A stretch of DNA of 64,000 bases from Icerya purchasi (Eukaryota; Arthropoda; Insecta; Hemiptera; Monophlebidae), in the NCBI GenBank assembly GCA_039619475.1, contig CM077116.1, positions 299,874,464 through 299,938,463 of the forward strand. The letters run 5' to 3'. Positions 48,960 through 58,900 of the stretch are shown in pieces (within the stretch, counting starts at the first letter, position 1; the number at the start of each line of letters is the position of its first letter). Position numbers and translations under genes: made by a program. The notes under the pieces are model-generated. The model made no database searches and had not been told where the DNA came from. It saw nothing but the letters and a program-made list of their open reading frames with translations.

Positions 48960-49570
48960 ATTAAATTTACATCGGCTAATAAATTTTTTGAACTATAGAA
49001 ATATAAATCGTAGAAGTTTTTTATATTTCAACTTTAAAAGGTTAAATTAGATGAGTATAATGAAATATGTCTATATTCCCGACGGTGATGAGGCTTGGTA
49101 ATGACAGTCTAATCCATGACAAAGACATATGAAAAGCTTTCGCTACTTACTTCGCATCAGTACACACGGCATCAAGTTCCATTACTGTTTTAAGGATGAG
49201 TGGTCTATAATGAAAGTAACCTGTGGCTTTCAACTGTTACATCTGAAGAATGTAGCTATCAGACGTTTAAAATATAAATGTTGCGTATGTCCTGATAACC
49301 TGCTATTCTTCTTTAAACACTTTTCCAGTAATTTAAAAATACCTTTAATTTTTTAGTTCAACCTACTCATTAATTCTAAACTATATGACCTACTACGCCA
49401 TTTAAAACATCTAGAATAATATGCATATTTAAATCTGTAGAAAAACATTTGATAAAAAAATGTCGCCCAATTGTGCTATTCTTTCTCGTCTAAAATTTTG
49501 GAAACCATATTGTATAATAGATTAAGTAGCTTTTTAGCATCCAAAATGGCACCATGGATTTTTAACTAGT
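48960..49570. other. Intergenic, unassigned
   Basis: Moderately AT-rich. 49100-49360 has a 75-codon frame of mixed composition that may belong to the decayed 5' part of the LINE beginning near 49580, but no motif is recognisable. Confidence 0.35.
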
Positions 49571-50675
49571 AAATCTACCGCTAGTGACTTGTACTAATCA
49601 GATGACTGAGTGGATGGAAGGTAGACGTCAGATGGATATTACTTATACGGACTTTGCAAATGAATTTGATAAAGTTGATCATTCTTTACTATTACTTAAA
49701 CTTAACCATTATGGAGTTTCGGAAGAACATATTTTTATATTCTATTTGTACTTACATTTTCGTAATTTATAATAACTACAGTTCCCAAAATGATGTACTA
49801 ACTTCTAGTGTACCTCAAAGATCAAACCTAGTAGGACCGTGTTCCTTCTTCTTATTTTTATTAATATTGGAAACAATTTGCAGTCTAACTTTCTCACGTT
49901 TGCGAATAATTTGAAGATTTTTATTCTATTAAAATGTAATTCTGACTGCATAGATAAGCTTTTGAGCTGGAGCAAAAATAATAAACTGCCACTCAATTAC
50001 AATAATATTTTGCTATAACAAAGATAAACAGGTTTATAATTAGAACATTATGATATAGTGAGTTGATTATATCATGATTTTGGTACACTTATTGATGGCG
50101 TATGATTTAAATTTTTCTTCCCGCATATTTCAAACCGGACGAGAAGCCTACAAATTATTAATTTTTGTTATTAGAAATTTCAATATGATCCATGATTCTA
50201 ATACTGTAAATGTCCTACACACAGCAGTTTTGTTCATTCTCAACTGGAGTGAGTATTGTTCAATATATTAAATATATTAAAACTGTAGAAAAAGTTTAAT
50301 CGAAGTTTTTGAAATATTTTTGTTTTCATTTAACCTATATTTTTATTCAAAATATGTAAATTATGATAGATTGTGTGAAATAACGTGTTTTGAAAACGAA
50401 ATATTGTAAAATTAAAGTTTTTACTTGATGTGTGTAACGAGCAAATAAATGACAAATATTTGCTATCTAAAGTATCATATGTTATACCTAGAATTAATGC
50501 GGTAACACACCGGTATTTTTTTGAGCCAAGATCACGTACTAATCTACAGATTAATTCCCCATTGTGGTCCTTCTCCCACTTGCATAATGTCTTACTAAAT
50601 AAACAACCTGATTTAGATGTGTTCGTTTCGATAATAGAAATATCCATACCAAATTATTATGCATTTGTTCAGTGA
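49570..50675 (+). pseudogene. Jockey/CR1-type LINE remnant
   Basis: The plus strand gives TEWMEGRRQMDITYTDFANE, continuing into FDKVDHSLLLLKLNHYGVS, the first catalytic region of a LINE reverse transcriptase. A later frame gives the typical ORF2 end: HRYFFEPRSRTNLQINSPL and LHNVLLNKQPDLDVF. The middle, with the YxDD box, is decayed (SFLFLLILETI and CSLTFSRLRII lie around it). Dead copy. Confidence 0.7.
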
Positions 50676-51245
50676 GCGGCCGTGTAATTATTATTATAGC
50701 GTATCTGGTCGGTTTAAATGCCTCTGTTCGTCCAAAATTTTAGAAACTTAACAGTTTCCTCGACAATATGCTGATTTAGCTTCTTTCTTTCAAAAACTCC
50801 AAATAATTTACAATTAAATATGTGATTATCATCCTACGGTTCGCCACAATCGCACTGAACGTTTTCTGTCAAACTCCATTTTACTAAATTATGTCTCGTT
50901 CTAGCTGTACCGCTACGTAATCTGTTCAGTGTTCTCCGTAGCATATAATTCAAACAGGTGCCTTTTGGGAGAGATTCTTTTGGTTTCCCTTTTGTGCGTG
51001 TATTCCACATCCGAAGCCTTTCAGTGTGATCTTCGTTTTCAAGGTCCTCCACTGTACCTAGAAAGCTATGGCGAGATTTTAGACGGCTTTCAGCTAGCTC
51101 TTTGTATCTATATATAGGGGATGGCGATTGTCATGGGCAGATTTCCATTTTTTTTCTCCTGCTACTGTTCTAATATCAGGTGATGCTATGCCACTTGGTT
51201 CATATAATCTCCCAACCGAGCAGCCGGTGATTATTACTTCATTAA

Positions 51246-52309
51246 TAGTCCGAGAGCTGAGCGACAAAAAAATGCAACAGTTTTAGAAAGGCCAGTTTTT
51301 TGATACAATGTAGTATTTAGGGTGTGTAAGGATAGCCTGCGGTCAGTCAGCCAGTTTCGTTAGCATGTGGCGCGGGGGCAGCTTCAAAGTTGTAAAAATA
51401 TCTATTATGAAAATCTGAAAAGTAGTAAAATAACTAAAAAACAATGTGGAAATAGTCAGCCAAGCGTCGGTCGAGACCAATGGCAGCCAGATCGTGGGAA
51501 AAACGTACCTCCACTTACAGTACCTTCTACGTTGTGTGTTATGCTAAAGTGACCTAGTTGAATCACAGCGTCGGTTGAGATCAATTTATACTTATTACAG
51601 TGTTCGTGTAAAAATGGATGGAAGTTCACGCCCTATTTGCATTATTTGTTTAAAAATAGAAGTTGAAGTTAAATTGTTTGAGGAGCAAACTCTTGTTACG
51701 TGTAAAAATATTTAAAAAATTTGTAAAGAATTCAATCTCAAAGATATACAATTATAGTAGCGACAGCGAGTGAACATGTCTTGTTTTGTAACATTAATAA
51801 AAAGAATATTTTTTCTATATTATAAATATTTATTGTATTATTTAATATAATATAATAAGCCCGCGCCAACGAGCGCGTTGTAGTATAAATGAAGCGCGCG
51901 CTCTTATATCAGCAGCTGACGACGTTTGTTAAATAAAAATTCGGGCTCACTATGTTTTTGATTTTTTGTATTGTTACCTATTAAATCAAATTTCAGATTT
52001 TCTAAAACAGTTTCCCCAACTATATTTTTTTTATTAGTTTGACGCGACTCGTTACATTATTTTTAAGGCTGACTATATCCACATTGTTTTTTAGTTATTT
52101 TACTACCAATAAACCAAATTTCAGATTTTCTAAAGCAGTTGCGGCATACTAGGTATTTTTACAACTTTGAAGCCGCCACCGCGCCACACGTTAACGAAAC
52201 TAGCTGACTGACGGGCAGGCTATTCTTACACACCCCAAATACTGCATTGTATCAAAAAACCAGCCTTTCTAAAACTGTTGCATTTTTTTGTCGCTCAGCT
52301 CCCCGACTA
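51246..52309. mobile_element. Foldback DNA element, 200-bp inverted arms, 3-bp TAA target duplication
   Basis: The left arm, TAGTCCGAGAGCTGAGCGAC, continues through GCAACAGTTTTAGAAAGG and GTCAGTCAGCCAGTTTCGTT to about 51460. The right arm is its inverse, 52068-52309. TAA flanks both ends (51243-51245 and 52310-52312). The host LINE frame reads straight through (TAL-NEVIITGC) once one TAA and the element are removed, which fixes the boundaries. A TAA/TTA duplication is typical of PIF/Harbinger elements, but the ends are not diagnostic. An internal 34-codon frame is listed separately. Confidence 0.85.
51614..51715 (+). CDS. Short ORF with Cys-x-x-Cys start inside the foldback element
   Basis: The frame is 33 residues, MDGSSRPICIICLKIEVEV, then KLFEEQTLVTCKNI, then TAA. 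The CIIC pair suits the start of a zinc-binding domain (for example ZAD- or THAP-like). GTAAAAATATT after CTTGTTACGT could be a splice donor, so this may be the first exon of a lost transposon gene. No more of the gene is present. Function unknown. Confidence 0.35.
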   Translation: MDGSSRPICIICLKIEVEVKLFEEQTLVTCKNI

Positions 52310-53870
52310 TAAGAGCAGTATACACCTTTTTTGCATGAACAGATCAACTCCAAACCGGGCACGCATATTCTCCAACAGAGTAGTAGAGTGCAATGGATGA
52401 CGTTCTTAATACATTTGGTTTGGCTCCTTAGCTACAATTTACTAGTTTCCGAATAATATTTGTTTTTGACATAATTTTCGCTTTTGTGGTTTTGCAATGA
52501 CGTTTAAAAGTAAGACATCTGTCAAGTATAACACCCAGATACTCAGGATAGTCAGTGTGGCTTAGTTTGGTTCCGTTCCATTCAAGTTGTAGTTGGCGAT
52601 TTGCATTTCGATTTCTGAGATGAAATACGGTTGTTTCGGTCTTAGCTGGATTTGGCTTCAGATGATTAGCGAGTTAGTATAAGTTCATGCTTCTGATTTT
52701 GTTTACTCCGTTCTCGAATTCTTCAAAGGTTTCATATTGGGCCGCTACTACGTGATCATCTGCATATATGAAATGCTTGGTGTCCTTCCCAATTGGTTGG
52801 TCATTGGTATAAATATTGAATAGGGATGGAGCTAAAACAGTTCCTTGAGGTAGTTCGTTTTTCAGTTTCCTCCATGCGCTGTTCTTCCCGTTTAGTGACA
52901 TATAGAATCTTCTGTCTTTCGAAATTATCTGGGTAAACTTGAAGTTCTTTGTAGTATCGTAGACCTTTTTGATGAGTATTCTATGTGAAACTGTGTCGAA
53001 GACTGCAGTGAGGTCTACAAAGCTGCTCCTGTGATTTTGCGTTTCTCAAAACCATCTTCTATATATTGGGCGCTAAGTGCAACGCTTGTTCCGTGTACGA
53101 CTGTCCTGGTCTAAATCCTGCCTGTTGAGGGATGATTTCTAGGCTAATTGTTTGATTCTTTCAAAGATTTTATACAGACGGCATAGAAGCGATATTGGGC
53201 GGTAGTTTTTTGGGTCGTTATCTTCTTTACCGGCTTTAATAATGCGATGACATGTGCTTTCCTCCAAGGCTTAGGGATAATTGTTCTATTAATACAGTTA
53301 TTAAACATTTGAGTCCATTTAATCGTTTCACTTCTAAAGTGTTTTATTTGTTCCACCAGTATGCCATCAACGCCTGGGGCATTCCGGTTTTTAGTACTTT
53401 TGATTGCGTTACTAATTTTAAATTCGGCAATTGTTTGTTGAAAATGATTTTTTTGTGCGGCATGACATCTTACAATTCGATTTTTGCTTTTTGGCAGTTT
53501 TTAACTTTTTGGTCTGCCATGCCATTCACTAGCAACCGGTGGTTGGCAACCTGATTAGCAGTTACATTTGGTATTCCTCTACGTCTAGTATCTTCAAGAT
53601 TAATAATTAAATATTAATGTTATAATACATCCCAAGCCAAAATTACAATCACCATTATGTTGTTCCATTGTTGTGTATCACAATACCACACACACCGAAT
53701 GTTTTTGTAACTGCGGCCCCCGCTTTTATTTTTCAGAATATTTTATAGTTTCACATTTTAATGTTAAGATGCGTATCTGGTAGTCGCAAACTAATAAAGT
53801 TGTACTTTTTAGTGTTTGAAAGCATTTTTATTTTTTTATTTTTTCGTTTGTTTTACAAGATTTTTAAACA

Positions 53871-54187
53871 TGGTGGCCGCCATTCAACTGTAATTTTTAA
53901 ATTCCCGGTTTTCCTGGTCCAAATCCTCCTGCATTTCCTAAATACTAGAATTTTACAAAAAGAAGAATGTAATTTTTTTACTACTATCGATAATATTTGA
54001 CTGCCGTACCATATTTTATATGAATAAAACAGAACTTTGTAATTTTTTATTTAAAGTAAAGTACATTAAAAAGTGCATATTCATTTTTCGCTTCAAATGA
54101 TTTTTTCTTATTAAAAATATCGTTTTTGGCTATTTTTACTTATTTTTCCAGTTTTACGACAAAATTTCCGATTGGGTGGTTACTCTG
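53871..54187 (+). mobile_element. MITE family A, short copy
   Basis: Starts TGGTGGCCGCCATTCAACTG, then AATTCCCGGTTTTCCTGG, and ends GATTGGGTGGTTACTCTG. It shares the interior AAAAGAAGAATG, ACATTAAAAAGTGCAT and GTTTTTGGCTATTTTTAC segments with the other short copies. No ORF. Confidence 0.65.
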
Positions 54188-54189
54188 TT

Positions 54190-55950
54190 AAAATTTTTAT
54201 CCAGTTGATTGGCTTTCGTGAATTTCACGGTAACACCCTCTTGAAATTGTACACTTTAATACTGTTTTCACACTGTCGCCGCGAATCTGTGACTATAATA
54301 CCACTATTTTATCGCAGCTGGATGACGTTAACACAGAGTGATGGAATAATTTGAGCAGTGCTCCGTAATTTTATAGAAAGACGCAATATATCAGTCATTG
54401 TTTTACGGTCAGCAGATTTGTAAGTTTGTAGACAGTGCTTGTAAAAAACGTCCAGTTTGTTTTCTCCTTTTCTGAAGAAATATTGTTACAGAAGGCATCA
54501 TGTCAAAAAAAAAAAAAAAAAAAAAATTTTACCACATGGTTTTAACATATAAATAAAATATTTTGAGGAAAATGTATAAAGGACTGGGTCTAATAAAAAT
54601 CATTCGATTTTGAGCATTTTTTTTTTTTGCTTTAAAATAATTACAAAATAAATGGATTCGTCATAATTGCTGAATTAATTTTGTATGCTTATCCAGTTTT
54701 TTTTTTTTGGTTTTTTCATATTATTTTTATAAACTCGCTGACTTGTTAAATACAATTCAAAAATTTTATTCAAAAAGTAATAAAAATAATATTGCTACAA
54801 ACATCGTTACACTGCTATATGCTTTATAGTTTGCATACATTTTCTGCTTTAGTACTATCCACAGCTATGAAAATTCCAAAAATAGAAAAAAAAACAAACA
54901 AAAAACGCTAATCTAATTAGTGAACAGGAGTTTATAAACACACTTTGTGAAGCATTACCAATCTGTCGATTGTGATAAATACAAAGCGGTGCAGAAGCAC
55001 CATTGCGACGAACTAGCGACATTAGTGCGATTATATAAATGAAGTTCGTTGTCCGTACATTTCGTCGGAACAATTGCGTATGATGTCAATGTTCGTTTGC
55101 CCTGTTTATCGCCAGCGACAGTGGGGAAATAGTGTAATAGCAATGAAATTACATGAGAATGTAAGGCGCTCATAGTTAAGGCACAATAGAGCCTCCCTAA
55201 GGCCAGCATGGATTTCCAAGTATTTAAATAAATTTGTCCTATTAGTCTATTTTAAATCCGGATAGGAAATTAACGAAAATTTACGTTCGCAAATCACAAA
55301 TTTTCAGTTTTAGAAGAAAATTAATAACGTTTTATTGATTTGTCTTAAAAATTGGTTTCGTGTGCGATTTTTACTTTTTTAGACTCATATTTTATCTATT
55401 ATAATAAAACTGAAGAAACATCTTCTAGTGCCGTGAAATTAGAACAGTTTGAAATTCAATAGAAATAACATCGTATTTTCAATAATCACAGCGCACTCGT
55501 ATTTCTTGCAATTAATAATGCGAAAAAATCAAGTAAACTACGACAAATGTAATTATATTATATTATAACAAGTTTTATTAAAATTATTATAAATGAACAC
55601 GTGTATAAAAAAAAAAAATAAAGAATAGAAATAAACATACATATTTAAAATGTACCGCTGTTTACAGAAAAGTATTATAGTGCGTGTTCACACTGGTATA
55701 TATACATATATATAAATCGATAGAAAATAATGCTATATTTAACGTACAAATAAATGACTACTGTAGTGCTCGTAAGATATCACCTTTTACATTTCATAGC
55801 GATAAATTACATTCACCGCACTGTAATGCTCGAAATAGTTATTATTCATATATTGTTTTATGTACCGTTTGTTCATCTAGTCGAACTAAAGTTCGTAATG
55901 CTTCAGCGTGTATGTAGGAAAATAATACACATTTTATTATCGAATTATCT
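54190..55950. other. Intergenic region downstream of SCAP
   Basis: 54200-54480 and 54900-55210 are less AT-rich and contain short overlapping frames (72-84 codons on the minus strand near 54855-55209) with no known motif. They may be parts of unrecognised repeats. There are homopolymer runs: A(21) near 54508 and T(10) tracts. Nothing supports a host gene. Confidence 0.4.
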
Positions 55951-55952
55951 GC

Positions 55953-55958
55953 TTTATT
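55953..55958 (-). promoter_or_regulatory. AATAAA overlapping the SCAP stop codon
   Basis: The minus strand reads TCC GAA TAA AGC at the end of SCAP, so a perfect poly(A) hexamer overlaps the stop. Whether it is used is unknown; use would leave a 3' UTR of only a few tens of bases. Confidence 0.25.
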
Positions 55959-58900
55959 CGGATTTATCACAAACCAAAGGGAACTTAATCAATTTTAACT
56001 GTTCGCCATAGTCGCAAACTACCCCATCCCCTAAATTGATGATATGTTTAATGAAGACCGCAGTATCGCAATGGCCGAGCTTTATCGCTCTCACGATCTC
56101 TCCTGTTGTTACATCAATTACCATTAAGCAACCCTGCAAAAATTTCGACGCAAAATGATTATTTTTTATTAATCAGTCCCTCCAGAAATCATTTTCCGAA
56201 GAAAGAACAATTTATCTTTCTAAATTCGTAAGCGATGATACTGAGTAGTTTGAAAATACATATTTGCTCTATTGTGATCCGTTGAAACAGTTTTTTGAAT
56301 GCATTTAAAAAGGAATTATAAACAGTTATTACATACTGCCCAGTTTAAGATAACTTGCCGCGCCGCAAATAATCCTATGCAGTCAAACAGTATGATTTCT
56401 TCTGAAAAAACCAATGTTTCAGTATAAATTTATGCGAATAAACATGCATATCTGTAGCAGTAGGTGGTTCCGCCGTTGTTCCTGTTGTAAGTTTTACTAA
56501 AGGTAGTTTTTATTGTCGAATTAGACAATTTCGCCTTTAAAATTAACCGCTTAAATTTTTATATCGGAACTGATTTTTAGCCTCCTATTATTTGCTTATA
56601 AAATATACAGTACTTTACGGCCGAGCGCATTTCTGATTTACCCTATCGTCTAAAGTTTATACTTCTCTTCATTATTATGAGACGTAGTCAATAATTTTAA
56701 TAATGATTCATAAGCGTCACGTAATAGACATAATTATGTAGAAATCGTTTATGAATAAATAACCGAAATCAAAAACAGCTGAATGTCTAAAAAAGAAGTA
56801 CTGTAAAAAAAAATATTAACTGTTCTATGAATGATGTCGCACACTCTTCCCCTTGAAACCATTAAGTTATAGAGAACTGAAAAATAAACATTTCTGATAG
56901 CCGTTGAAATTAGACGACAGAAATACGTTAAAAAAACCGTAATATACGTCTTCTTATATACTATTACGCTAATATAGGCAACTACATTATTGCACAAAAA
57001 CTCCATCGTGTCTGTAATAATTTATCAAAATTAATCCTATTTTCCGTTTAAAAAACGAAATTAATAAAAATTGGTATGTAAAAATTTATTATTATCATAA
57101 GGGGCGACGAAACCGAGGAAGGGCAAACGGGAGATGGACAGATGATATCACTGTAAATTGCTGACGTGGCCAGACATTGTATACCATTCGATAGCCTTTT
57201 TCTCCCTTCGCCAGTATTATTTTGTAACGTACTTTTTTAAAGGTTAATCGCATAACATTTTAATACAATAATATACGAGAGCAGATGATCGCTGAAATTG
57301 TTTGTCGACCCGCGTAATCGAATGAATCTACGGGTACGTACTCAAGGAACAGCAGTACTAGATGTGATAAAACTATCGATCAAAATTAGGCCATCCACGG
57401 GTTACACCAGGAATAATAGTATTGTATTGTACTTTTTTTTTTGTTGGCGAGATCCATTTTTATAATTTAAGCCGTTTTTGTTATGTTTTTTCCAGTTTTT
57501 AACGAGAGTCAGATAGTTTTGCTTGCACAACAATGAACTAACATTCGGGTTGTCGTTATCGAGAAAATTTTGGGAATAGAGACTAAATTTCGTATCAAAT
57601 TAAGCACGCTAAGCCGCGGAAGTGAAATTAACAGTTTTTTTTTACAAGATTTTCCTTTAATATTTAGAAAAACGTCTACATGAATCGAAACACACACACA
57701 ATCAATGTTACGAGAAATATCGTATTTTGGAATGCTAAGTAATCAAAGATTATTTTGAGAAGATTTAAAACATGGTGTTTTAGGGGGCTAGAAGAAAAAT
57801 CAGACCTACTCATGCACTGTATTTACAATTCGGAATTTAATTTTAATTTACCAGGGAGAAGGATTCGAATAGAAAATCTGCCGTTAAATTCGTTCTACCA
57901 ACTAAAAAATGTTTAATTCAGGAAAGAGAGCAATATTTGTTAGAAAGAGTGGATATCGTCATCGAAATGATACCGAAGAAGTCTAATCATTACAAAAGAT
58001 GAGATTTTTTTTCTTCTTCATTTTAAATTTAGCCAATATTATAGGAAATACAAGTTAGGTTTATACATATATATTTTGACTTTTATGTATACTGACTATA
58101 GTTCAATGATCTCTTTGGGCTTGATTGGTAAGTGAAAACTGCTCAAAAAAAAAAAAAAAATGTATATTACGCGAATTTCATTCTTTTTCAACGACTATAA
58201 ACAATCTATGGTTAATTTTATTACGTAAAAATTGGTACGTTGCGACTTTTGTTGAGTAATGTACACTATCTGAATTAGTCTGCGGAACTAACATAGTTTT
58301 AACTTTAATTTTGTCACTAAAGTGATTTTTAATCAAATACTTTTTTTTTTTTAACAATGCGCGATAACAATAACATGACAAATATATTTTTCCAGTACAC
58401 GTAGCGTAATTTTTTAATTACAATATTTTTTCTTTTCTTTTTTTCACTCAGCCATTTTGTTTTTTTTTGCTTTTAAAGTAATTGAAAAATTAGTTTTGAT
58501 TCTTTCATAGTGCGAACGATTTATACGTTAAATCCTATACTTATACAAAGAATGAACGTGTTCTGCATGTAATATTTTTATGTTTGTGTTTACACATACT
58601 TTTAATATTCGTACGCGTCAATATGATTTTAATTTTTCATTGTATATATTTATGATTTCGGGGTGCATTTCAGAAGTTTGTTTATTTTGTACCCGATTAA
58701 CTTTTTACGATGAAACCACATGAAAAGTGAAGATCAGTATGACTTTGGAGTTATAAGTGACCAACTGAACTGGCAGATGAAGAGACTAATCAATCGTTAC
58801 AAGTATTTGATATGTGTACTACAGCGAGACCCCGAAATATTTCATTATTTCGGTAGTCCCGAGTGTTGTAATAGAATCTGGTCGAGATTTTATTCCACCG

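Larger units (their letters stand above)
50830..53585 (-). pseudogene. LINE ORF2 remnant, split by a foldback insertion
   Basis: On the minus strand the reverse transcriptase reads in order: IPKPWRKAHVIALLKPVKK, AGFRPGQSC, ELPQGTVLAPSLFNIYTND, FIYADDHVVAAQ (intact YADD), YPEYLGVILDRCLTFKRH and LYYSVGEYACPVWS. After the insertion at 51246-52309 it resumes LNEVIITGCSVGRLYEPSGI, then LNRLRSGTARTRHNLVKW and NVQCDCGEP. It carries several frameshifts and stops but keeps nearly all landmarks, so it is younger than the other LINEs here. Clade not assigned. Confidence 0.8.

Noticed and set aside
53252..53554. 100-codon plus-strand frame
   Set aside because: Antisense of the LINE reverse transcriptase on the minus strand, which has the recognisable motifs.
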